From JAKAWQ01 sp963840545 (GTDB lineage Bacteria > Pseudomonadota > Alphaproteobacteria > Acetobacterales > Acetobacteraceae), in assembly GCA_963840545.1 (NCBI GenBank), contig CAWIZE010000001.1, positions 620,001 through 684,000 of the forward strand: a stretch of 64,000 bases of DNA, written 5' to 3'. The translations under genes and the position numbers were made by a program. The notes below the pieces were generated by a model. The model did no database searches. It worked only from the letters and a program-made list of their open reading frames with translations, and was not told the origin of the DNA. Positions 27,749 through 34,152 of this stretch are shown piece by piece. Every line of letters starts with the position of its first letter. Position 1 is the stretch's first letter.

Positions 27749-28469
27749 GAAGGCGCGACCCTATGAAGCGGGCCGGCGGCGGGAATTCTCGAATTCGGCG
27801 TTCCGCCTGGGTTGGAGGCGACCGACGACGCGGCCGATAGCTCGGAACCCTCCCGCACGCCCGCCCCCTCGCAGAGGTGGCGACGGGCCATCTCGAACGC
27901 CTGGCCGGGGGTTATGCCGTTGCCTCTTGCCAGCTTTGGGCAATGGCGAGTGCGTACACCGATCCGCTCGCGCTCCGCAGGCCCCTCGCAACTGCCCGGG
28001 GCCGGTCGAGAGCTCAGCGTGGGCATTTTCATGAGCAGTATTCTGCGACTGGAACGGCGTACAGAAAAGGGCTTTGTTTCCATGACGCTGACGTTGTCTC
28101 GGGCTTCTCGCTCTTCGCTGAAGGGACCCCGAATGATGCGTTTCACGCGAATGTGAAGAGCAAGCGGCAGTTTGGTTCCTATTGCCCATCGGGTTTGGTC
28201 GAACGAATTAGCAACCTCCGAAGCAGCAAGAGAATCAACAACAGATGATTGAGGTGCGGTGCGACAAGCTCGCGGGCGAACTGGCTTTTCCGTGACTGCC
28301 GCTGCGCTAATGCCGATGCGCGCGGCGGCGACTGGGCATTTCGGATCGTGGAGAGCGTAAGTGTTCGTGCGGGTTTGGGACGGTCGGGGCTCCTCGGGTG
28401 GGATACCGCTTCGTCGCTTCGCTCCTCGCGATGGCGGTGGAGGGGCGGCCCGGCCGATGCGTTTCGGTC
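27749..28469. other. gene-poor interval of lower GC
   Basis: I see no recognisable gene here on either strand; open frames exist but none has a believable composition or motif. The only clear content is one copy of the GCTTCGTCGCTTCGCTCCTC repeat (28407-28445), a diverged relative of the array units at 32.6-33.1 kb. The stretch separates the Mrr endonuclease from the antitoxin gene and is probably decayed accessory DNA. Confidence 0.5.
28401..28445 (+). repeat. single copy of the 32.6 kb array unit
   Basis: The segment reads GATACCGCTTCGTCGCTTCG followed by CTCCTCGCGATGGCGGTGGA and GGGG. It matches the 49-50 bp array unit except for a few bases, in the same orientation. It shows the unit also exists as a solitary element. 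Confidence 0.75.
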
Positions 28470-28498
28470 TTGACTGTATCTCATTTGAGAGGCATGTT
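28470..28498 (+). promoter_or_regulatory. candidate promoter/operator of the RelB-like antitoxin
   Basis: TTGACT at 28470 and CATGTT at 28493 are spaced by 17 bp, and the spacer holds a perfect inverted repeat TCTCATTTGAGA (28479-28490). This sits 24 bp before the antitoxin ATG. Antitoxins of this class usually repress their own promoter at such palindromes. The -10 match is weak. Confidence 0.4.
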
Positions 28499-28521
28499 GG
28501 AGATGCTCCAGGAGCGCGGAG

Positions 28522-28821
28522 ATGGCTCGTCACACCTCAATGCTGCATGTTCGCGTGGATGACGTGCTCAAGGAGGATGCCACGGAGACGCTGGCGAAGG
28601 TCGGTTTGACCGTCTCGGATGCTGTGCGCATCCTGCTCACCCGCGTTGCCCAAGAGGGCGGGTTGCCCGCCGGGCTGACTGCCGATCCGGAAGCCTATGA
28701 TTCGTGGTTCCGCGCGAAGGTACGGGACGCGCTTGCCGACAAGCGTCCGACTGTTCCGCATCGGCAGGTCATGGACGAGGCTCAGGCGGTGATCGACAAA
28801 AAGCGCCGGGCTCGTGGTTGA
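28522..28821 (+). CDS. RelB/DinJ-type antitoxin
   Basis: A 99-residue ribbon-helix-helix antitoxin: MARHTSMLHVRVDDVLKEDA, then ATETLAKVGLTVSDAVRILL, the typical RelB/DinJ N-terminal DNA-binding part, and a charged C terminus that would wrap the toxin. AGGAG lies seven bases before the ATG. The expected downstream toxin is only a broken remnant (28815-28952), so the antitoxin is an orphan. It may still repress its own promoter, which has an inverted repeat. Confidence 0.88.
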   Translation: MARHTSMLHVRVDDVLKEDATETLAKVGLTVSDAVRILLTRVAQEGGLPAGLTADPEAYDSWFRAKVRDALADKRPTVPHRQVMDEAQAVIDKKRRARG

Positions 28822-28952
28822 GTGCCGGCCTGCTGGCGATTGTCGATTGCATCTCCGACGACAATCCGGATGCCGCCCAGCGGGTGAAGGTTCGGCACGA
28901 TGCCGCGTCGCCGGCATTCGGGAGATCGTCGTCCGGGCAGGAGGCTCTTTTC
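28815..28952 (+). pseudogene. ParE/RelE-type toxin remnant
   Basis: Right after the antitoxin, one frame encodes SAGLLAIVDCISDDNPDAAQ (from about 28824), the first helix pair of ParE toxins. About 20 codons later another frame encodes GIREIVVRAGG (28913-28945), the toxin's C-terminal strand region, usually GTRELVV. The N-terminal strand and middle are missing or scrambled, so the toxin cannot be made. I infer internal deletion plus frameshift. Confidence 0.65.
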
Positions 28953-29387
28953 TCAGGCGTCGGCGGCGGTGTGCTCCAGGGCGGCGAGGAAGCGTTGCCA
29001 GCCATGGTTGGCGCCTTGGTAGTTGGCTTCCTCCTCGGGCCGGAAGCCCGATTGCTCCATGCGGACGAGGACGCCGGTTTTGGTGGGGGTCAGCGTCCAG
29101 GTGACGATGGTTTTGAGGCCGTCGGCGGCCTCCGGGCCGGAGGCGTTCCAGGTGTAGGAGAGGCGTTTGTTGGGCTCGACGATCAGGACTTCGCAGTCGG
29201 TGACGCCGTTCCAGTGCGGCATGGGCGGGGCGCGGAAGTTGAAGCGGTGGCCGAGGACGGGAAGAAAATCGTTGTGCATGAGCCAGGCTTCGATGAGCGG
29301 GGCTTGGGTGAGGGCGCGCCAGATTTTTTCGGGCGGGTGCGGCATCTCGCGCTCGATGACGAGGGTGCGGGAGGAAGGGCTGGTCAT
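28953..29387 (-). CDS. SRPBCC/AHSA1-family protein
   Basis: A 144-residue START-like protein of the Activator of Hsp90 ATPase 1 type: LVIEREMPHPPEKIWRALTQ, a hydrophobic cavity strand region (WNGVTDCEVLIVEPNKRLSY) and the C-terminal helix (GWQRFLAALEHT). These bind small hydrophobic ligands. Its start overlaps the end of the ArsR gene by four bases (ATGA); the ArsR-SRPBCC pair is a widespread operon in which the regulator controls its neighbour. Confidence 0.9.
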   Translation of the reverse strand: MTSPSSRTLVIEREMPHPPEKIWRALTQAPLIEAWLMHNDFLPVLGHRFNFRAPPMPHWNGVTDCEVLIVEPNKRLSYTWNASGPEAADGLKTIVTWTLTPTKTGVLVRMEQSGFRPEEEANYQGANHGWQRFLAALEHTAADA

Positions 29388-29707
29388 GGGTCCATCCTGT
29401 TGAGGAGGGTTTCGAGGCGGTCGAACCGCGCGCGCCAGAAGGCGCCGTAGAGGCGCATCCAGTCGATCAGAGGGGCGAGGCCGCGCGGCTCGGCGGTGTA
29501 GCGGGTCTCGCGGCCGGCGTGGCGGTCGCGCACCAGGCCGGCCTGCTTGAGGACGAAGAGATGCTTGGAGACGGCCGGCTGCGAGACGCCGGCGTGGTCG
29601 GTGAGCGCGCGGACGGTTTGCTCGCCGTTGCGGCAGAGGCGCTCGAAGATGGCGCGGCGGGTCGGGTCGGCGAGGGTTTTGAAGAGCGCGTCGGGGACGG
29701 CGTGCAT
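29384..29707 (-). CDS. ArsR/SmtB-type winged-helix regulator
   Basis: A 107-residue repressor: FKTLADPTRRAIFERLC, winged helix with recognition helix GVSQPAVSKHLFVLKQAGLV, then RDRHAGRETRYTAEP and a C-terminal helix. It lacks a clear metal-binding Cys motif (no ELCVCDL), like the group that accompanies SRPBCC proteins. It is the first gene of the two-gene operon. Two inverted repeats lie immediately upstream (29730-29760), a probable operator. Confidence 0.93.
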   Translation of the reverse strand: MHAVPDALFKTLADPTRRAIFERLCRNGEQTVRALTDHAGVSQPAVSKHLFVLKQAGLVRDRHAGRETRYTAEPRGLAPLIDWMRLYGAFWRARFDRLETLLNRMDP

Positions 29708-29729
29708 GGGGGATTGATAACTGAATGAT

Positions 29730-29770
29730 TATGGATTTAATCCATAGCTCGTCAGCTATGATTGAGTCAA
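29730..29770 (-). promoter_or_regulatory. ArsR operator/promoter, two inverted repeats
   Basis: A perfect 17-bp palindrome TATGGATTTAATCCATA spans 29730-29746, and an overlapping inverted repeat CATAGCT-CGTC-AGCTATG spans 29743-29760. On the minus strand TTGACT at 29770-29765 is followed, 17-18 bp on, by CTATGG/TATGGA. The block is AT-rich in a GC-rich genome. It is where an ArsR dimer would be expected to bind to repress its operon. Confidence 0.65.
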
Positions 29771-29794
29771 ACGGGAATTGGCGGGGGGGGTGGC

Positions 29795-29895
29795 GGCGGG
29801 CGTTTTGCCGATGTCGGTGTGGACGAAATGGTCGCGCGTGAAGAGCAGCGGGTGGTCGGTGGCGGTGTCGGGTGCGTGGGAAAAGTTGGGCCGTG
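29795..29895 (-). pseudogene. PIN-domain (VapC-like) 3' fragment
   Basis: On the minus strand a short stretch reads FSHAPDTATDHPLLFTRDHF, then VHTDIGK. This is the last beta-alpha-beta of VapC toxins and is paralogous to GDCFSHALAAATDHPLLFKG in the remnant at 31.7 kb (about 70% nucleotide identity by eye over 75 bp). There is no upstream PIN sequence; the preceding DNA is the end of the ImmA-like gene. Confidence 0.6.
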
Positions 29896-29913
29896 CGCGG
29901 CGGCGGCGGCCGC

Positions 29914-31233
29914 TCAAGCGGCGGCGATGAAGTCTTCGTCCAGCTCGTCGCGTTCCAGCCGGTGATGGTTGACGAGGAGAGTGCGGATGGTGAGGTCTGA
30001 GACCTGGAAATGCTCGGCCGCGTCCGCCTGGGCCTCCGCGGAATAGTCGCCGTCTAGCCTTGCCTCCACTGCCTCGAACGGGCTCAGCAGCTCGGCGGCA
30101 AAGGACCGCTGCATCTTCTGGCGATAGGTATAAGCACGCGTCGCGGCATGGAGCTTGCCGTGGGGAGCGGAGACCATTCGATCGGCGAGCAGACGCGCGA
30201 GCTCGAAGCGGCGGCCGGTCGGCCAGCGGGAGCGCAGGACGATATGGCTTTCGGTCTCGTTGCGATCGAGCGCGAAGGAGAGGTTGGGGCCGGTCCGGTC
30301 CTCGGTCAGCGCCCGTGTATCCGCGCCTGCGAGATGCGACAATGTGTCGTTGCCGATTGGCCTTTCACCCAGCCCTTCCTGCTCGCGCAAGGCGCGCGCG
30401 GCGTCGGCGCCGAGCTTCCAAGCTGGGACGTCGCATGGAGGAGGCAGGGCGCCGGGGGCAAGGCGGGCGGCGTCGTGCGGCGAGGCGGCGAACCCGCTGC
30501 TGGCCGCGAGCTGCCGCAGGTCCTCGGCGGTCAGCAGTTTTCCGCCCTGCGCCCGATCCGCCGCCAGCTCCTCCACCGCTCGCTCGCCAAGCAGGCGTGC
30601 GTCCGTCAGAAGATGGTCGATTGTGGCCGGGTCGGCCGTATCGGGATCCTGGCCGAGCAGGGCCTCCAGCTTCCGTCGCCGCGCCGTTTCGCGATCCCGG
30701 CGTTCGGCGCCCAGCTCGGACCAGAGCCGATCCAGGTTGGTCCCATGGACCTGCTCGGCCTGAAGCTGGCCCAGAACCTGGCCGATAAACCGATCCACCT
30801 CGCCCTCGAACACCAGGGACGGCACGATGGCGGCATGGTCGCTGATATAGCGGAAAGCCGTGACCGGCCGGGCCGCGGTCGGTTTGGCGATCAGCGCCGT
30901 TCTCTCCCCGTCGGAAAAGATGGTGATATTCGGCCAGACGTAGCCCTCTCCGATCGTGGTCAGCCGGTGGGCGAAGGGCCAGTCCGGGGCGTTGGATCGC
31001 GGCTCCCAGCGCAGCCGCCACCAGTTCCAGGCCAGCCACTCGGCCAGATGGTAGGCCGAGACCAATGGGCCGGGCCGAATGCGGTTGACGAAGCCGTCGC
31101 GCCCTTCGGTCAGAGACTGGTTGTTGCAGAGGATGGCCACGGCGGCGAAGCAGGCGCGCTCTTCCGGCGTGCCCTCATCGAGCCGCTCCCAGTCCGCCGT
31201 GATGCTCAGCGTGGGCTGCACCGCCTGGCCCAT
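29914..31233 (-). CDS. ImmA/IrrE-like protein lacking the HExxH metal site
   Basis: A 439-residue protein. Its C-terminal 100 residues follow the ImmA/IrrE layout: RRFELARLLADRM at about 341-353 (where active peptidases have RFTxAHELGH), QKMQRSFAAELLSPFEAV near 371-388 (normally AN.FAAELLMP), and AAEHFQVSDLTIRTLLVN. The zinc-binding His-Glu-x-x-His is replaced by ALLAD-type residues, so it is unlikely to be a peptidase. The N-terminal 330 residues are unassigned (LAEWLAWNWWRLRWEP; YVWPNITIFSDGERTALI). Its start overlaps the preceding 142-residue gene by 28 bp, so the two are coupled. ImmA-type proteins usually pair with a DNA-binding or antitoxin partner. Function unknown. Confidence 0.6.
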   Translation of the reverse strand: MGQAVQPTLSITADWERLDEGTPEERACFAAVAILCNNQSLTEGRDGFVNRIRPGPLVSAYHLAEWLAWNWWRLRWEPRSNAPDWPFAHRLTTIGEGYVWPNITIFSDGERTALIAKPTAARPVTAFRYISDHAAIVPSLVFEGEVDRFIGQVLGQLQAEQVHGTNLDRLWSELGAERRDRETARRRKLEALLGQDPDTADPATIDHLLTDARLLGERAVEELAADRAQGGKLLTAEDLRQLAASSGFAASPHDAARLAPGALPPPCDVPAWKLGADAARALREQEGLGERPIGNDTLSHLAGADTRALTEDRTGPNLSFALDRNETESHIVLRSRWPTGRRFELARLLADRMVSAPHGKLHAATRAYTYRQKMQRSFAAELLSPFEAVEARLDGDYSAEAQADAAEHFQVSDLTIRTLLVNHHRLERDELDEDFIAAA

Positions 31234-31634
31234 TCCTTCAGAAGGAGGGGTCGAAAATCGTCCTCCTCCTCCAGTCGATAGCCGTGATAGCCGCTACTGT
31301 CGATCTTGGCCTCATAAACCTCGCGGTCCGCATCGACGCTCCAGACGTATTTGGGCGCCCCGTTGTCGGGGAAGTCGCTGAAGAGTCCGTCGAGCACCCC
31401 CTGCCGGAGCAGTTCGGCCGCTTCGGCCCTCAGAATGGCCCGCTTGCCGTCGCAGAGCGACTTCCAGGTGCGGGGATTGACGGGCGGGTGGAATCTGTAG
31501 TCGCCCGGCTGCCGTTTGTGGAGCGCACTTCCCGTATAGGCCAGTCGGGCCGCGAGCGCTTCCCGGCCGGCCTGGTCGAGCCGGTCGGACGGGGCGAGCC
31601 GCCGCTTCGGATCCCGGCTCTGGCGAGGGTTCAC
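31206..31634 (-). CDS. 142-residue protein of unknown function, partner of the ImmA-like gene
   Basis: A conserved-looking hypothetical protein: RPGDYRF-like QPGDYRFHPPVNPRTWKSLC near residue 40, a helix (AILRAEAAELLRQGVLDGLF) and a C-terminal beta-rich part PKYVWSVDADREVYEAKID then YHGYRLEEEDDFR. I do not recognise a catalytic motif. GTG at 31634 overlaps the stop of the vapC remnant (GTGA), and its end overlaps the ImmA-like start. So vapB, vapC, this gene and the ImmA-like gene were read as one transcript. Confidence 0.6.
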   Translation of the reverse strand: MNPRQSRDPKRRLAPSDRLDQAGREALAARLAYTGSALHKRQPGDYRFHPPVNPRTWKSLCDGKRAILRAEAAELLRQGVLDGLFSDFPDNGAPKYVWSVDADREVYEAKIDSSGYHGYRLEEEDDFRPLLLKEWARRCSPR

Positions 31635-31911
31635 GGCGTCTCCCGCGCGGCGGGAAGGGCCGGGCGAATGTCGGTGCAGGAGAAATCGTCGCCCTTGAAG
31701 AGCAGCGGATGGTCGGTCGCCGCGGCGAGCGCGTGGGAGAAGCAATCGCCGATGGTCAGCTCCGCGCGGTGACGGCCGCGGCCGAAACGGCCCTCGATGA
31801 CGAACGAGAGCTCGACCCGTGTCACCGCCGAGAGCAGGCGAAGCGCGCGGCGTCCGGCTCGTGGAGCAGGATGGCGACGAGGGCCGAGGTGTCGGCCCCG
31901 ATCAGCGCCAC
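31631..31911 (-). pseudogene. VapC-type PIN toxin, frameshifted and internally deleted
   Basis: The N terminus is in one frame (VALIGADTSALVAILLHEPD, with the first PIN Asp, ARFA). The next frame gives LLSAVTRVELSFVIEGRFGR and then jumps directly to GRHRAELTIGDCFSHALAAA and DHPLLFKGDDFSCTDI. A normal VapC has about 45 more residues between FGR and GRHR, including the second acidic residue. So there is one frameshift near 31853 and an in-frame deletion near 31780. GTG start at 31911 overlaps vapB. Confidence 0.7.
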
Positions 31912-32108
31912 ATCCCGGTTTCGTCGTAGCCGACGATCTCGTCCGGGGTGCGCGGGTCGAAATCGGGGAGTGCTGCACATTCGCGGCCGAGTTCCATGAG
32001 GCGCTCGGCGAGCGCCTTGCGGATCGCGTCCGTCAGCGTCTCGCCGGTGAGGGCGGCGAGCTCGCGGGCGAGGCGGTCGGTCTCCTTGTCCTTCAGGCTG
32101 AGCGCCAT
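31902..32108 (-). CDS. VapB-type antitoxin
   Basis: A 68-residue antitoxin of the Rv0623-like/VapB family: MALSLKDKETDRLARELAAL, TGETLTDAIRKALAERL, and the C-terminal toxin-binding tail EIVGYDETGMWR. GGGAGG lies before the ATG. It overlaps the vapC remnant by ten bases, the usual vapBC layout. The toxin is broken, so this antitoxin is also an orphan. Confidence 0.85.
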   Translation of the reverse strand: MALSLKDKETDRLARELAALTGETLTDAIRKALAERLMELGRECAALPDFDPRTPDEIVGYDETGMWR

Positions 32109-32211
32109 GGCGCCCTCCCGTGTCTATAAAGCCGAGAGAAATATAGAACGCGTGGCGGCCAAGGTCGAGGCCGAGCGTCCTGGGCCGCAGGCGCTTTTCC
32201 CCCTGGGGCGA

Positions 32212-32390
32212 TCAGGCGGTCTCCCCGACTTTTATGGTCGAGGCTTGGTAGATCTCGTCGATGGACGCGGCGAGGGCCGAATTGAATTCGGGGTCGGTCA
32301 TCGATTTCGTGAGGCCCTCGGTGGGCGCGCGGGAGAAGCTCGCGATCATGCCGTGATTGGCGGCCGGCCGGCGGAGATGGCGACGACGCG
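32212..32390 (-). pseudogene. duplicated 3' fragment of the class I aldolase gene
   Basis: On the minus strand NHGMIASFSRAPTEGLTKSM, then TDPEFNSALAASIDEIYQAS and TIKVGETA, a close copy of the last 60 residues of the aldolase at 33136-34045. Upstream of that it keeps a 25-bp piece (GGAGATGGCGACGACGCG) after a ~30-bp deletion, then switches abruptly at about 32390 to a GIY-YIG gene. It is a diverged partial duplication, not an assembly repeat, since about 10% of bases differ. Confidence 0.85.
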
Positions 32391-32554
32391 CGCTCGTAGA
32401 AGGCCAGCTTGTCGAGGTTATAGCGGCTGGTAAAGCCTGGGACCGTTCTTGTGCGATGCTCGGAGATACGGCGTGGGAGATTGCTGGCAACGCCGGTGTG
32501 GAGCACGGTGCGGTGGCGGTTGGTCAGGATGTAGACGAAGTATTGGCGCTCCAT
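32391..32554 (-). pseudogene. GIY-YIG nuclease, 5' fragment
   Basis: From the ATG at 32554: QYFVYILTNRHRTVLHTGVA, then SNLPRRISEHRTRTVPGFTS and RYNLDKLAFYER. This is the start of a single-domain GIY-YIG endonuclease of the YhbQ type (here VYI...HTGVA instead of GIY...YIG, so the second Tyr is His). It breaks off after about 54 residues, where intact proteins continue to about 90-100 with the catalytic Glu. The fragment joins directly to aldolase sequence. Its start abuts the repeat array. Confidence 0.8.
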
Positions 32555-32556
32555 GG

Positions 32557-33129
32557 GCAGGAGATTGCTTCGTCGCTGCGCTCCTCGCAATGACAGTGGA
32601 GGGGGGGCAGGAGATTGCTTCGTCGCTGCGCTCCTCGCAATGACAGTGGAGGGGGGGCAGGAGATTGCTTCGTCGCTGCGCTCCTCGCAATGACAGTGGA
32701 GGGGGGCAGGAGATTGCTTCGTCGCTGCGCTCCTCGCAATGACAGTGGAGGGGGGCAGGAGATTGCTTCGTCGCTGCGCTCCTCGCAATGACAGTGGAGG
32801 GGGGGCAGGAGATTGCTTCGTCGCTGCGCTCCTCGCAATGACAGTGGAGGGGGGGCAGGAGATTGCTTCGTCGCTGCGCTCCTCGCAATGACGGTGGAGG
32901 GGGGCAGGAGATTGCTTCGTCGCTGCGCTCCTCGCCATGACGGTGGAGGGGGGGCAGGAGATTGCTTCGTCGCTGCGCTCCTCGCCATGACGGTGGAGGG
33001 GGGGCAGGAGATTGCTTCGTCGCTGCGCTCCTCGCCATGACGGTGGAGGGGGGCAGGAGATTGCTTCGTCGCTGCGCTCCTCGCAATGACAGTGGAGGGG
33101 GGCAGGAGATTGCTTCGTCGCTGCGCTTT
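32557..33129 (+). repeat. tandem array, 11 full plus 1 partial copies of a 49-50 bp unit
   Basis: Units begin at 32557, 32607, 32657, 32706, 32755, 32805, 32855, 32904, 32954, 33004, 33053 and 33102 (GCAGGAG at each). Each unit is GCAGGAG, then ATTGCTTCGTCGCTGCGCTC, then CTCGC(A/C)ATGAC(A/G)GTGGAGG and a G-run of varying length that makes the period 49 or 50. Early copies have AATGACAG and later ones AATGACGG or CATGACGG. ATTGC and GCAAT are terminal inverted repeats of the core. There are no unique spacers. The last copy breaks off at GCTGCGCTTT beside the aldolase stop. Confidence 0.95.
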
Positions 33130-33135
33130 ACGCGC

Positions 33136-34045
33136 TCAGACGGTCTCCCCGACTTTTACGGTCGAGGCCGTGAAGATCTCGTCGATGGAGGCGGCGAGGG
33201 CCGAATTGAATTCGGCGTCGGTCATCGATTTCCTGAGGCCTTCGGTCAGCGCGCGGGAGAAGCTCGCGATCATGCCGTGATTGGCGGCGAGGCGGCGGCA
33301 GGCATCGTCGCGCGTGTAGCCGCCGGAGAGGGCGACGACGCGGAGCACGCGCGGGTGGGCGATGAGCGGGGAATAGAAATCCGGGACATCGGGGATGGTG
33401 AGCTTGAGCATCACCTGGCGGCCCTCGGGCAGGGCGTCGAGGTGGCGGGTGATCTCGGCGCGGAGGATGGTTTCCGCGCCGGCCTTGTCCGGGCTCTTGA
33501 TCGAGACTTCCGGCTCGAGGATGGGCATGAGGCCGTGCGCCGCGATCTCGGCGCCGAGGGCGAACTGCTGGGCGACGATGGCGGCGATCCCGGTCTGGGA
33601 GGCCAGGTTGACGACCGAGCGCATCTTGGTGCCGAAGACGCCGAGCCGGGCGGCGCGGGAGAGCAGCGCAGCGAGCCCCGGCATCGGCTTCATCAGGCTG
33701 ACCCCGTCCTGTTCGGGCTCGAGCCCCTTGTCGACCTTGAGGAAGGGGACGACGCCGCGGTCTTGCCAGAGGTACGACGGGACGGGCTTGCCCTCGGCGT
33801 CACCGTCCATCGTGGCCTCGAAGAGGATGGCGGCGATGACCTTCGCGCCGGCGAAGGCGGGCGCGGTCATGATGCGCACGCGCATCTCGTGCATGAGTTT
33901 GAACATCTCGACATCGCCGCGAATAGGCGCTGTCCGGGATGCCGTAGAGGCGGAGGGCGCCGGGGGTCGAGCCGCCGCTCTGGTCGAGGGCGGCGATGAA
34001 GCCGGGTTTCTCCGACATTTGCGCCAGCATCTTGTCGTTCGCCAT
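33136..34045 (-). pseudogene. class I fructose-bisphosphate aldolase, frameshifted
   Basis: A Schiff-base aldolase: MANDKMLAQMSEKPGFIAAL and DQSGGSTPGALRLYG start the protein. At about 33919 one extra base (TATTCGCGGCGATG for TATTC-GGCGATG type) shifts the frame, and GDVEMFKLMHEMRVRIM then continues to the stop at 33136, including FEATMDGDAEGKP, ILEPEVSIKSPDKAG and VVALSGGYTRDDA. Length is 3n+1. It splits fructose-1,6-bisphosphate in glycolysis or gluconeogenesis. Divergent from uxuA by 107 bp. A diverged copy of its last 60 codons lies beyond the repeat array. Confidence 0.88.
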
Positions 34046-34152
34046 GATCGTCATCCTCGTCTGGGAGGGGAGGGTATTGCCATGGGGTCCGAGAGCCGTG
34101 CAATCGTCCCGCGGCGCCGCCGGGGCGCGGGCCGGCGGGGAGGCGGGGTTCG

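Noticed and set aside
27745..28533. 262-residue minus-strand frame across the gap after the Mrr gene
   Set aside because: It runs through the repeat copy at 28.4 kb and the antitoxin promoter, has no recognisable motif, and its start lies inside the antitoxin gene's leader.
29800..29825. TTTTGCCGATGTCGG occurrences at 29.8 and 48.2 kb as copies of the 16-bp TetR-leader repeat
   Set aside because: The match is only 10-11 bases, lies in unrelated contexts (a VapC fragment and the NTF2-like start), and there is no tandem copy, so chance is likely.
32093..33086. Minus-strand proteins of 150-280 residues made of repeated CEERSDEAIS / VIARSAATKQS
   Set aside because: They are translations of the DNA repeat array in its open frames. 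No start site, no family beyond the repeat, and the frame follows only from the lack of stops.
32557..33129. CRISPR array
   Set aside because: The unit is a continuous 49-50 bp tandem repeat with no unique spacers between copies, and no cas genes are near.
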